Below are positions 47,916-60,369 of a stretch of 64,000 bases of DNA, in pieces. The notes under the pieces were generated by a model. That model ran no database searches. It saw only the letters and a list, made by a program, of their open reading frames with translations, and was not told the DNA's origin. Within the stretch, counting starts at the first letter, position 1. Every line of letters begins with the position of its first letter. The stretch comes from Isoetes taiwanensis (lineage: Eukaryota; Streptophyta; Lycopodiopsida; Isoetales; Isoetaceae): assembly GCA_021234155.1 (NCBI GenBank), contig JAJEKV010000027.1:771109-835108 (forward strand). Direction: 5' to 3'. A program made the translations under genes and the position numbers.

Positions 47916-49498
47916 GCGGATGGATAGGTCACTGGAGTGCCATCTCTGGGTTGTGGAATCATAAATCTGCCCCCCGGCTCCTTCCTAGTTAGCAGCTTTG
48001 TCAGACAATTGCCTTCAATCCATGTTATACGCTGGGGGATGCCCATTGGTCGCGCATTTAAAAGCATAAAACTAGAATTGCAAATTTCTGAGCATTTCAA
48101 TGGCTATATTTTTTATATGACAACGTGCCCACCAAGAATGCCTACATGAAAAACTTAGTTGCTTGCCAATTGAACAATGTCACCTGAAGTTGTAAGGTGT
48201 CAAAGTGGTGGGGGTACAAGTACCATCAAGGCTGAGGTGGCAAATCTAGGATCCCAGGGGTGCCCATTGAAGGCTGCCACAATAGGCCATAAAAGAAACT
48301 TGTGGAAAACAATTATTATTTTTTTGTTTGAACGAACTTAATAATATTTTTTCAACAGCAATCTTGAATTTGACAACAATGTTCAAAAGTTATCGGTTTT
48401 CCCATAATTGTTTTAGCATAGTAAAACTGGAACATTTACAAAAGCGAAACATGCACAAATATCACGAACCCTAGGGCCAATTTAAAGGTAGACATACATC
48501 TACACATACATAAAAATGTATTATCATAATCGAGGGCAGTTGGAAGAATAGTTTATTGCAATAACTCAACCATACAAGCACACTTAACTTTTTAGCGAAA
48601 TTATCGGTAACATAAATGTTAGTCAAGAGGAGGATAATTGTTCATGGAAAAGAATGAGTTTACGATATACAATCTATATCGGACATTCAAATCTATACTT
48701 GCTAGAATTCTACAATGTAAGGTTATTTATCAAAAATACAAAGGCATACCAAGGTGCATGAGTTCTTTAAGTTCCCATTCATACCAGTTAAAACCATAGA
48801 TGTAATGATCTTCACTTGGCGATCTTTGGGACATTGCGGGCATGGCATCATCAGCAAGATAGGGATAGGAGGGTCCCTTCATGCTATTCTATAAAATTAT
48901 CGGATACCATGAAAAGAAGGCAAGAAGTATTTTTCCTTTTGATTGGTGACACTGAATTTCAAACTTAATTCTAGGAGATCTAAGAACCAAAGCTCTACCT
49001 TTTTTGCTAAATGTCATTTTTATGAATTTTCAAATTGTATATGTAATACTCCATGCTATCGATTGCCATCCAACCCCAGATACTACCATTTGAGAATTAT
49101 TTGCCCTCTAAGAGACCAGCTATAAAAGTAACTCCCAACTACCGACTATGAAAAGTAACTCGGCCGAAGATACCTTTGGCACGGGGATGGGGGCTTAGTT
49201 ATGCACATCTGCTAAAGTACTTACATGGAAGCTTCAAAGTCTTTGCCCTCGTGCCTCAATTTTGTATAAGATCTACAACATTTGTGTCAAACCTAGAAAA
49301 TGTGCCACAAAGCAATTATGAGCATATAAGCGTTAGATAGTGCGGCTCAGCTAGATGGTTTTAATAATGCAATTTTTATTTTCTTTTCCCATCTGCTTAT
49401 GCATCAAACAACTGCCTCTACTTAGCATTGCAAAAGCTAGCAACAAAGGCATAAAATTGCTTACATTCATCAACAAGGACAAATGCCATCATCTTAAA
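47916..49498. other. Region upstream of the PRISE relic
   Basis: One exon-like stretch at about 48745-48885 (-) is framed by a TATAG acceptor and a CTTG|GTATGC donor and reads MKGPSYPYLADDAMPAMSQR then EDHYIYGFNWYEWELKELM. It could be an eroded middle exon of the PRISE gene, but I cannot align it. Nothing else was recognised. Confidence 0.3.
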
Positions 49499-49568
49499 AC
49501 TAGTAACAATGCCCAGCGTTGCTGGGCATAGGTTGGAAGCTTGTAAATGTTTTGCCTGCAATGTGATG

Positions 49569-49600
49569 CATAGTAATAATGATGCCTAGCATTCTTGGGC
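49569..49600 (-). repeat. Second, diverged Helitron 3' end
   Basis: TAGTAATAATGATGCCTAGC at 49571 followed by ATTCTTGGGC repeats the layout of the true terminus 70 bp to its left with mismatches in the hairpin. It looks like an older, replaced 3' terminator. Confidence 0.5.
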
Positions 49601-49823
49601 TTTACTTGACATGTAGATGATATGCATGCATGCACCTACCATCTAAACTGCACATACCTAAAACCGCAGCGAACCTAAATCTTAAGCCTAGCATGGAATC
49701 TTGACCATCTTGCACTAACGAACATTTCTTAGAAAAAAATGTGAAAAATAGAGAATTCCTCCTTTTAAATTCTGTCATTCCAAGAAACTATGGAAGATGC
49801 GGGATAACAGTTGCATGTTGCAG

Positions 49824-50009
49824 CATATATAGGTTGTGTATCAATATTGACTTTTGATTTTTGTAGGGGCATGTGTCAATGCCTTTGCCCTAATGTAGGG
49901 CATAGGCAGTTGTCTACATATATAGGTTGTGTATCAATATTGACTTTTGATTTTTGTAGGGGCATGTGTCAATGCCTTTGCCCTAATGTAGGGCATAGGC
50001 AGTTGTCTA
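49824..50009. repeat. Two-copy 93 bp tandem duplication
   Basis: The unit starting CATATATAGGTTGTGTATCA at 49824 recurs at 49917, essentially identical. Confidence 0.95.
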
Positions 50010-50172
50010 CGTTCAATATAGAAGGAATAATTACATATATCAACAACTAAGAATGTCCTTTTTATATTTCAAGTTAATTCTCCATTATTTTCTTATGTTA
50101 TAGCAAATTGCCCACCTTTGGTGGCACTCCATTGCATTGGCTAAGAATTGGTGGGCGCTACATTCCATTAGC

Positions 50173-50271
50173 TAGAAATTAAAAGTGAACTTGGAATATT
50201 TTGTAACATATTCATAAACATTAGAAATTAAAAGTGAACTTGGAATATTTTGTAACATATTCATAAACATG
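50173..50271. repeat. Two-copy 49 bp tandem duplication
   Basis: The unit starting TAGAAATTAAAAGTGAACTT at 50173 recurs at 50222. Confidence 0.9.
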
Positions 50272-50889
50272 TTAGTCACGTCTATGACAAAGGTGGGCAC
50301 TCCATGTTGTTGAGTAGGTGTAGACATTGCATTTGGCTAAAAATTAAAGGCAAACTTTGGATGTTTTGCAACATGTTTATGATATGGGCTCAAGTTGATT
50401 GAATTCCAACATGTTGTTTATAGCATCAAGCCAAAGGATTTGGATGCCATCACGAAAAGGATTCTTCTAAAAGGCCATGGTTGACCATTGATCGTCAAAC
50501 GTCAATATCTCTGAGTGAACATCATCGTCAATTCTGTTGTGTACATAAACAATCGATTGCACAATGCAAATCCATCTATGAGAACTTTTGAAATAGTGTA
50601 GGAACAAACTCATAACCATTTCAAGACTCAAAATAATTTAGCGACCATGTTTGAGCCAACAATGAACGAACTCAAATGTAAACCATACAAAAGATTCACA
50701 TGTTTTAGACATGCAGTTCTTCTCATGTAACACTCAACCACACGTAAAAAAGAATAGACTCAACTATAATGAGTGAGCTTCTCCTGAGGACATTATGATC
50801 TGCATCAGTTTTTTTATTCTACTGAAATTATAAAGGTGGCATAGACTTTCTGAGACTATTTGCTTACAAAGTCTAAGTGAGACTACATT

Positions 50890-52245
50890 CCTCAGCAAAC
50901 AAAAAATCAAAACCTGCCTTGATAATTGCCCATGGAGGCCAGGTAATATGGTAGTTGAGAATCTCAATGCTAATTGCAATGTTGGGTTTCTTCAAGCTTT
51001 CTGGCATCCCTTGCGTAGATGCATCTAATGTTCTATCGAAGTTATTGTTGAGGATCTTATCTACCCTGCTGGCTATTCACAGAGCATTAGCCCTGCATCA
51101 AAATGAAGCATATTAGGCAAGAAGGCATCCAACTAAAAAGCCATCAATCATGCGTAGAGAATAAAAATTATAAAAACATAAGATCCTGCAATTGCCATTG
51201 CTAAACACATTTTGAGGGCACTGCTTTGGCCTTCTCCATTCTAAACAATAACGATCATTCAGGAAGACATAGCCTGCATCTGCTTTTTTTATTCTACTAA
51301 AATTATAAAGGTGGCATAGAATTTGTGAGACTATTTGCTACCTGCTGCTATGTAGGACAGAGATGTAAAGAAATGAAGCCATTTTTTAGGTGTAACAGGC
51401 CTGCACCGCTTGATATATCAGGAATAGCTCTACCATTGTCACAATGAAGGATAGTAGTAAATATATTTTCCATAGCTCTTTTTGGACAGTAGCTTCAGCC
51501 TTAGCAGCACTGATTATACATTCTCTCACTCTGAACTTCATGTGATAGGATTTCCTCCAAGCAAACAAAAAGTTAACATGCAGCAGAACCATGATGGATG
51601 GCTTTTATAGATAAATTGCACTTAGCAATAAGACATTAGTGGGCGGCTTGGTCACATCATGAAGTCAACCCAGATAAATGATCTACTTCATAGTTTTAGC
51701 TTTTTTACCTAAAACAACAATCTAGTATCACCACACTACTATGTTAACACTCGTTCGTGCAGCTCTATAGCTTCATGTTCTCCACATAACATGCTTCCAA
51801 GAAACATCACATGCCTAATTATGGAAAATTGTCTAATATTTTGCTTACAGGTACTTACAGTCCAAAGCCCAAACAACAAACATGCCACTGCCTATAAATG
51901 ATAAAAAGCCCGTTAACAGCTGACGTTGCTTGGAACTTCAAATAGCACGTAATTTGAAGAAAATTTGGAGCTTTGTTTCATCTGGCCTACATTGCTTATA
52001 GAATATAAAAAACTGTACTCCTCAGCAAACAAACAATCAATAACCTACCTTGATAATTGGTGGCCAGGGTAATATGGTAGCTAAGAATCGCAATGCTGGA
52101 TTCTTCAAGCTTTCTGGCGTCCTTGCATAGATGTAGATGCATCTAATGTTCTTGCATTGAAGTTATCGTTGATCTTATCTACCCTCCTGGCTATATATCA
52201 TGTTCACAGATCATTAGTCCTGCATCAAAATGAAGCAGATTAGGC
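50890..52245. repeat. Pair of direct repeats inside Helitron A
   Basis: 50890-51110 and 52017-52240 share CTCAGCAAACAAA, CCTTGATAATTG, GGTAATATGGTAG, TTCTTCAAGCTTTCTGGC, TAGATGCATCTAATGTTCT and GGCAAGAAGGCATCCAACTA. They are about 85 percent identical by eye and 1.1 kb apart. They may come from exon-intron repeats of a captured gene that I do not recognise. Confidence 0.7.
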
Positions 52246-53312
52246 AAGAAGGCATCCAACTAAAAAGTCATCAATTATGTGTACAGAACAGAAATAAGAA
52301 CATGTGATCCTACAATTGCCATTGCCAAACATATGCTTATAATTAATCAGAATCAGAATCAAGCTTTTTTACCTTCACAATTGTCCATATTTGTGCCTAT
52401 GCATCATCCATATAAATAATCGATCAATTAACTCCATGTTTGCCATTTCAAACTGCAAATCCGATAGGTTCAGCTGGAAATAGCCAATATTAAGAACTCC
52501 TCAGACCTATATAGATTTTAAAGTAAAAGAAGACTTAATCATACCTTCATCAAGTTCGAATTAGCCAAATTCATCTTGTATCCCTCAAGGTCTTCATTAG
52601 CTAAAAAAAAAGGAAATACAACATCCAGCATAGGCAGGCCTCTCTTAAATAGTGATTTTGGCTTTGTACAGAACATTCTGATCATTCTTTGTAGCTATGT
52701 AATGTCGTGTAGCCGAGATATAAAGAAGACAAATCTGTTTTGCAGAGGGCCAAGCATTTCCTTTCCGTTTTATGCCAAAACTCTGTGCAGAGACGAAAGA
52801 CAACCACCCTGAAGCTTTCTTGAAGCTTCCCTGTTTTCATTGAGCCTCCAACAACAACTCTGTTGCCCACCATTGCAAAAAAACATTAAAAAGGAGCCGA
52901 TTTTCTTGAGCTTGAAGCTAGATAGCCCGCACCTAACTGCAAGTCAAAAACAGGCATGAAGTAATCCTTTCCTCCGAAAATCCTACACTATAGCATCCCG
53001 CTGGGAGCCATAATTCCGACAGTATCTTCTGCATGCCCTAAATCGATGGAGCGAGAATAAGGGCATTCCAAGAGGAAAAGAAAGTCAGAAGCTTCATCAC
53101 AGTCGAAGAAGGAAGTGCTTTTTCGCCGTTCGGGAAGGAAGCAGCTGGTGCCATCTAATTAGTTGTTTTACCCAATGGTGTTTTCCATAATATACGATCT
53201 AAACCTGGAGGAGCCTTTTGGAACTCAGCGCTCAGAGATAGAGCTCAGAAAAATTGAACTCGACCACAGCCGAAGAAGGAAGCGCCCTGTTTTTTTTTTA
53301 ACATGACCCTCG

Positions 53313-53440
53313 GATTTGCAGCTCTAGATCTGAGCCGTTGGATCTAGGGCTGGGTCCAACACTTACCGTATAACATGATTTGCAGCTCTAGATCTGAGCC
53401 GTTGGATCTAGGGCTGGGTCCAACACTTACCGTATAACAT
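53313..53440. repeat. Two-copy 64 bp tandem duplication at the Helitron A 5' end
   Basis: The unit starting GATTTGCAGCTCTAGATCTG at 53313 recurs at 53377 and ends 12 bp before the element terminus. It duplicates the subterminal region that includes TTGGATCTAGGGCTGGG. Confidence 0.95.
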
Positions 53441-53452
53441 TATAATATAGGA

Positions 53453-55458
53453 TGCTCCCTTAAATTTTTAAGCCATTTGCCAGTTCATTGCCTCTATGTA
53501 TTGACTCTTCTTGTCTGAATCATGATCAGCAGTAGCATCTATTGTGCCTAAATTACAAGCTGTAGCATATTAGTAGATAATGAAGAGAAAAAAATGAAAT
53601 ATAAGCAAATTCGAGTCTACCAGTGAAGGAAATGCAATCCGACTGGGAGCAAAACCACCAATCCGACTTGAAGCAAAATAGGGAAGGAGAATTTGATAGT
53701 GTCGCAATTGAATAAGCATAAAGCATCACATGGAGAAAGCCCGCTATGATAGTTGCTTACGGTAGCCACGATGGTATTGCCGGAAGCCTTGATGTTCGTG
53801 CCAATGTACCAGAGCCTCGATGGTATTGCCGGAAGCCTTGATGTTACGTACCTGGTAAATGGAACCCTAGACACAACCGTAATGGAACCCTAGATAATCT
53901 ACGTGGCAACCTCGCATCGACCAATGGCAATTTTACGGCGACCCCTTGACTAGAAACCACGACCAATGGCCACCCTCCCCACCGGCTTATCTTTTTGCTT
54001 GAAGGAGCCTCCATCATAATTTATGCCTCATTTTTTCCTTTCCTAACTAGCCCTGCGCCTCAATCCCCATTTCAGCTGCATGGAAGCTCCTAATGGCCAG
54101 AGCATCTATGAAAAATCTATGCGGCTCTGATCGAATTGAAAGTGATAAGATATCCACAACATCTCTGATAGCATCATTAGCCTGATTTTGGCCATCGCCA
54201 TAGCCGCGTAGCCTAAGTTTGGTCTGATGCCGCATAGACATAACCGCATAGCCTGATGCATAGGGTCATAACCTCGCCTGAAATCCATGATGCTGGAACT
54301 ACTGCAGACGGTCATAGCCTCTCCGAACAGGGCAAGATGGCCAAAACTCGACCATTCGCTGCTTCACTGCTTCCGGATCCAGAAGCTCTGATCTGTAAAA
54401 GCTTCTTGGAATGTTGCATGTGGGAATGCATGTCATTGCCAAAGCAAAGATATGCAAGTGAGATTGCAAAAAATGAGGCAAGGTTAGTTATAGACAATGC
54501 ATTGCAAGTCCACATTATTTGTGCACAATGAAAAGCTGCCATTATCAGTTGCATGCTTATAAATACAACACTTCCATTTTGTAATGGCATGGCTTTTGTT
54601 GAATCCATGGCAAATCTTTCACAAACAAACACATTCACAAAGGTGGGTGCATTCCTTGTTTTACTATAAAAATGTTTCTCCCTTGGACTTGGTTGCTGCT
54701 TCCAACTAGCAAAGACTTGCATTAACTTGCTATTGTGGTCGGATTCTGTCAATATAGGGAAGTAAAAACTAGAATGACAACTCAAATACGAAATTGAAAG
54801 ATAAGTTCAAAATGTTTGTTACAGACTTAATTCAAGATAAATTTTCTCAATTTTCTTAGTTCAAACTGTTTGTTACAGACTTAATTCAAGATAAATTTTC
54901 TCAATTTTCTTTGAAGCATGCCAACAATACCGCAACTTGCATATACAATCTGCATATAGTACTTGATGAGAGACATGAATTAACATGTTTTTTGAGATTC
55001 GTTGATTAAACTATCCTGAGGAGTTATTGTCAGAAGTGTAAGTAGCATGAGGTGTTATTATCCATCATTTGGTTATTGTTGAGTTGTTTCAAAACTCTTC
55101 TACATGCTTTGTGAGCATTATGGCGTTCCAAAACATCAAGTAACATGTAACATAAGGTTCAAACGGAGAACATGAATAACAGAGGAAAATAAATAACTTA
55201 CTTGAATTTTGACTGACCAATTATTTTATCTGTAACCCATAAGAAATTTAGAAAAAACTGGATATAAAACTGACAGGAAACTCAATCATATGATGGCCCT
55301 TGGGATGTTGGCATTATAATTTTTAGAGACACCAACGCCCATGGTTATACCAATAGGAGTGGTAATTGCAAGACAAATGGCCATTATTGCAGCTAAAGTC
55401 GTTTTAAATCCTGCCTGCATTTGCACATAGTTTTCAACCAGTCAAACAAACCATATTA
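53453..55458. other. Spacer between Helitrons
   Basis: Contains two two-copy tandem duplications: GATGGTATTGCCGGAAGCCT at 53770 and 53818, and TTTGTTACAGACTTAATTCA at 54813 and 54867. Minus-strand open frames of 60-157 codons occur at 53617-54785. None has a recognised domain, and I do not support any as a gene. Confidence 0.45.
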
Positions 55459-55471
55459 TCTTATATTATAA

Positions 55472-58400
55472 CTAGTAATGGTGCCCAGCGTTGCTGGGCA
55501 TAAGTTGGAAACCTGTAAAGGATAAGGCATCAAGGATACCGAGGTGTTGCTGCAGCTATTGCAACTCCTCCCTCTTGCCCTTTGTGTTGGTGTTAGTGGA
55601 TGTTTTTGAAAGAAATTCCATAACTGGGCACATTGATGTTGATGGGCTAAAATAATCCATTTGTTGTTAAACGGGAGCACTTGGAAATTCAAGTAAAGGT
55701 GTTAAAAGTGGAGCAACTCCAAGGATAATAAAAATTGTGCTCCAAAAGGGTTGCAAAAATAAGTTATAAAGAAGATATATCGAAAGGCTGTGTTGCAATA
55801 CTTTAACTATCATTCACTAAGACCCAACACATAAAACCCTTATAGATTGGGTCTAAATATGTTTTGCATTACATTTATTTGCCATTAGTGCCTAAATTGC
55901 AATTTATTCTATGATAGTTATCTCACATCTTGGACCCAACAATCAAAACCATCAAGAAGAAAAAAGGATATGTAATGAGAGCTTACAACAACCAAGAAGG
56001 GCATAGGACATGTAATGGGGTCCCTCAGACACAAACATAAGACCGTGATGTTAATCAAATAGATATAACTACCAAATGGCAAAGACAAAAACAAACGTTC
56101 TTGCCCATTCAACCCTAAAGCGAAAAATTTTAGAAAATAACCAAAAACTACTGCATAAATACCTTCCAGATCAGGCCAAAAACCAATGTTGCATAGAATT
56201 TGCATGTTGTTGACACCTTTCACAATAAGATCTTATCCATGCCTCGCCAAAATTCATCTTTGCAAATCCGGCCAGACAACATGTCTTTCCACTGCAATAT
56301 CAACAATGCTTCTAATAAAGATAAGATGATGAAAACAAATGTAGAAACGAAGTTAAATTTAAAGCTACAATTCTGTAACCAATGAAGTGCATGCCCCTGA
56401 AAACAATGAGCAAAGATGCGCAAGAAGTGACTGAATCCTATATTGCAAAAGCTTATGTGCAAGAACGAATCAAAGATGCGAGGCAGTTTGGATGCTTCAA
56501 TCTAGCCATACCCCATTTAATCTGACATAGATGTTCAGTGTCGAATTTACGTGTAGATGGCTGCTCAGGAAGCATCTATCATAAAACTGAAACCATCAAT
56601 AAAATGGCAAAGTCATTACAGACCGTTGATGCATATGAAAGATGAAGATATAGATTTATTTTTTGAGGTGTGTTTGAAAGAAAAAAAAACAGCTATTATT
56701 AGGCATCTTGAGCGTCGATTTATTTTGTTTCACAACTTTCAATATAGGCCATCAGGTGTAAAAGTAGTTGAGATGGTATTCCCTGCTCATTTCCCTTTCA
56801 AACGTCGCCGCATCAAGCTCATGCTCGACTTTGCTGCCCCAATGCAACATTTCTCTGCAGTTTATCGTTAAGCAAGGCATTTCTTCATCGAAACTTTATC
56901 TTTATGTCATCATTTTTCAAATTCGCAGTTTACCGCTTTCGCTCGCTGCAGAGCAATCGTTTTAAGCTAATATCACTTTACAGAGACACAAAAATTCCAG
57001 GGGAAGCGAAGAGCAGTGGTCTAACTTGCTGTCTTTCTCTTGCGATTGCTTGACTTGACACCTTGAATGAGTTGCACAGCCAAAAAATTGTTTGTATGAT
57101 GGGCATCCACCCAAGAAACTAAACTTCAATTGTGCAATCCATCAAATTTTGCCACATGTATTTTGTCCAGCCTAATTTGCACTTAGTTTCCCAAAGAAAT
57201 TTGGCAGCGTATCAGAGCTTGGGAAATCATAACATGCGTGAGAAGCAATGTATCAAGCTTGGAAAAGTAGAACATGAAAAAAGCACAAGAATGAGCAGAA
57301 AGTTGGGCTCCAACTTTCTGCAGTATAAACAGAGATTTTATCTAGATGGAAGTCCAAATTAATGTTACAATCAAGTAAGGCACAATCAAGCAAGTTGCCT
57401 TTAGAAAGTAATGTTACAATCAAGCAAATTGCCTTTAGAATTGTGATTTACCAAGTGTATGGGCAGTTAGTGACTTAACTTCGTAATCCTTCATGCATTT
57501 CTGGGCCTTCATCCTTATCCGAACATGTAGAACAAAAATAAAAACTACCTTCTATAAAAAGAAAAAACCACCCGTCCAATAAGTTGGATACAAAACCTTA
57601 CCTATTTGTGGTGCAGAATGAATACATGTAGCAGAAATGGTGAGGCTTCCAATTATACCTCTTAATGCTAGAGTTAGTTGTCGTCCTTTATCCAAAAGTC
57701 CTTCTCTGCATCATTCTGGCATAGTAGTAATATGACTGAGTCACAGTTATATCTTCTCCTTCCAAAGCTCCACAAGCTTTGCAAAATGGCAAACTCCCAG
57801 CTGTATAACTCTTGTTGAACAACAAATGAATAAGCTGTTTTAGGCAATTAGGGCATAGGCATAGGTCGTAACTAATGCTAGAGCAAAGCTAACCAAACCT
57901 GTTAAACTTTGAGATATGTGCACACTGCATTCTTGCCGTGTCTATTTTGGGCGCCAAAAATATTCTGTGAAGATATCACAGACCTCTAGAATATCTTGCC
58001 AGAGATTCGACCTCTTCTGAGCCTTCTAACGTGTTTTTTTTAGGAGCTCCAGATGCATCTGCCCCAGCTTCTCCTCTGATATGCAGCAATTCCAATGGAG
58101 CCCTACCCTCACCGAGGAAAAACGAAGGGAGGGTTTAGAAAAAATAGGGTTTTGTCACGATTGATGCTATGTTGCCACCATGCGTTTCTTCCAAAAGGGC
58201 CATGTTGGGAGGCAAAGCTCTTCTAACCATAGCCAGGCTACAACCAACAGACTAAATTGCACAACCACCCTCTGCACAAAATGCGACGGAACACATGCGA
58301 ACCATAGCCTCGAACTGAAGGAAGCCCAAAGCTGTAACACGAAATGGAAGCCAAAGAAACCCTAAAGAAAGGTCGCGAAAATACCCATCCGTTCGATTTA

Positions 58401-58517
58401 GGCAAAATAATATAGACCTTCAGATTTAGGGCGTGGTCCATTACACAATATTATGATATAAGACCTTCAGATTTAGGGCGTGGTCCATTACACAACATTA
58501 TGATATAAGATATAAGA
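55472..58517 (-). mobile_element. Helitron B, nested in Helitron C
   Basis: The minus-strand 5' end at 58517 reads TCTTATATCTTATATCATAA. The 3' end at 55472 has the hairpin GCCCAGCAACGCTGGGC then ACCATTACTAG. Flanks are A (55471) and T (58518). Its 3' terminal 40 bp are almost identical to those of Helitrons A and C. An ORF at 56557-56871 (+) starts MAAQEASIIKLKPSIKWQSH and has no recognised domain. No Rep/helicase gene is visible. Confidence 0.85.
58415..58508. repeat. Two-copy 47 bp tandem duplication at the Helitron B 5' end
   Basis: The unit GACCTTCAGATTTAGGGCGT starts at 58415 and again at 58462. As in Helitron A, the duplicated part is the 5' subterminal region. Confidence 0.95.
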
Positions 58518-58639
58518 TGTTATACCGTAAGTAGTGCATCGAGCCCTAATTTGAATGGCCGAGATCATCTGGATGCATCCGAAGGCCTAGATTTATTGCA
58601 CGACTTACCAACACTGTGATTGGTTATGCTTCGATCTCT

Positions 58640-60296
58640 TAAGGGGAAAGGGTAAATGAAAAAGGGGAAAAGGAAAAGGGAAGTGGAAAGAGAGAATGTG
58701 AAGGGCAAAAAGGCATCGGGAAAAGGGAAAAGGGTAAAAGGAAAAGGGAAAAGGGTGGGGATAAGAGAAGCGAAAAAGGCATGGAAAACGAAAAAGGGAA
58801 AGGGAACCTGGGAAAAGGGCACAAGGGAAGGAGGAAGAGATAAAGTGGAAAAGGTAAATGGAAAAGGTTGAAAAAAGGAGAAAATGAAGGAGAAAAAAAG
58901 CATGGAAAATGGGAGGAGAAAAAAAGCATGGGAAAAGGAAGAAGCATGGGAAAAGGGGGGAAAAAGAGAAGCGTTGAGGAAAGAGGAAAAAGGAAGGGAC
59001 AAATGGCATAGGAAAAGAGGGAAAAAAAAAGAGGGAAAGGGAAGGGAAAAAATGCATCAAGAAAAGGAGAAGAGTGAAAGGTTGGAAAAATGAGGAAAAG
59101 GGAAGGGACAAGGGGGAACAAGAAAAGGGTGGGGAGAGGGGAAAAGAAAAGGGGCATAGAAAAAGGAAAAGTGAGAAGAAAGAAAAGAAAGGAAAAAAGG
59201 GGGGAAAGGGAACCTAGGTAAAGGTCACAAGGAAAAGAAAGAGGGAAACGCCGAAAAGGGGGGGGAAGGGCATGAGAGAAAAGGGAAGAGGAAAATGGTG
59301 AAGAAAGGAAAAAAAGAAAAAGGGAAAAGAAAAAAGGGCAAGAGAGAAAGTGGGAAAAAGAGGAAAATGGGTATAGGAAATAAGAGAATAAAACAAATGT
59401 GCAAAACGCATAGAAAAGGGGAAAAGGAAAAGGAAAAGGAAAGGAAGGGAAAAAGTGCAGGAAAAGGATCGGCAAAATGAGGAAAATGGAAAAAAAATCC
59501 ATCAAGAAAAAGCGGGGGGAAAAAGGAAAGGGAAAGGGAAGCAGGGAGTGATGGAGGGGAGGGAAAGGGAAAAAAGGACATGCGGAAAGGAAAAAAGAAA
59601 AAAGGAAAGGGAAGGGTTGAAAAGAAGGGAAAATTGCAGGAAGAGGGAAAGGGTGGGAAAAAGGAGGAAAAGGAAGCACTGAAAAATAGAAAGAAGAAAA
59701 GGGTAGGAAAAAGGGCATGGGAAAAGGGAAATAGAAAAGAAAAAAAGAATGGAAAAGGGGGAAAGAGAGAGGCACGGAAAAAGGAAATGAGGAAAATGGA
59801 AAAGGGGAAGAGAAAAAAAAAGGAACATGGAAAAGGGAAAGAGGGAAAGGGTGAGGAGATGGAAAAAGGGAAGGTAAAAAGGGCATGGAAAACTGAGGGA
59901 AAAGAAAAATAGAAGGGAAAAGGGCACACAAAAAAAAAGGAGGAAAGAGAGGGAAAAAGGAGGAAAAGAGAAGGGAAAAGGCATGGAAAAGGGCGAAAGA
60001 GTAAAAGGTCGAGAAAAAGGGGAAGACATGGAAAAAGGGTGGGGAAAAGAGAAGGCATAAAAAAAGAAAGGGAAGGGAAAAGGGCAAAGAAAAAAGAGGA
60101 GAGGGAAAAGGTGGAGAAAGGAGCAAAAGGAAGGGAAAAAAGGTTGTTCGGAACAGGAAGGGGAAGGAAAGGGGATGGGAAAACAAGGAAACATGTGAGA
60201 AAGACGAGAAAAAAAAAAGGAAAAGAAAAAAAAAGTAGAGAAAATAAGAAAAAATGAAATGCGGGATAGAGGAAAAGGGAAAGGGAAAGGGATAGG
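58640..60296. repeat. 1.66 kb polypurine tract (purines on the plus strand)
   Basis: Almost purely A and G, irregular GGGAAAAGG-type words with occasional CAT and GCA. It forms the body of Helitron C. The long frames over it, Lys/Gly/Glu on one strand and up to 515 codons of Phe/Pro/Ser on the other, reflect composition. It is the polarity mirror of the tract at 4866-5998. Confidence 0.95.
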
Positions 60297-60369
60297 GCTT
60301 TTCTCACTGCATCCCAAAGCATTTACAGGCTCTCAACTTATGCCCAGCAACGCTGGGTACCATTACTAG

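Larger units (their letters stand above)
49500..53452 (-). mobile_element. Helitron A, non-autonomous, 3.95 kb
   Basis: Minus-strand 5' end at 53452 reads TCCTATATTATAATGTTATA. The 3' end at 49500 reads, on the minus strand, a hairpin GCCCAGCAACGCTGGGC, then ATTGTTACTAG, so it ends in CTAG (CTRR). The plus-strand flanks are A (49499) and T (53453), the A|T insertion site of Helitrons. No Rep/helicase gene was seen inside. The interior holds small tandem duplications and two related segments, 50890-51110 and 52017-52240. Confidence 0.85.
55459..60369 (+). mobile_element. Helitron C with a purine-tract body, interrupted by Helitron B
   Basis: The 5' end is TCTTATATTATAA at 55459-55471, preceded by A. 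Helitron B (55472-58517) follows, and the sequence resumes TGTTATACCGTAAG at 58518. Removing B restores a terminus that matches the 5' end of Helitron A over about 30 bp. The 3' end has the hairpin GCCCAGCAACGCTGGGT (60342-60358), then ACCATTACTAG ending at 60369 and followed by T. The net length without B is 1865 bp, mostly the purine tract. It is non-autonomous. Confidence 0.85.

Noticed and set aside
54312-54785. 157-codon minus-strand ORF between Helitrons
   Set aside because: No recognisable motif, and overlapping open frames on both strands indicate chance.
58639-60322. Open frames of 515, 365 and 271 codons on the minus strand
   Set aside because: Same reason: compositional artefact of the purine tract inside Helitron C.
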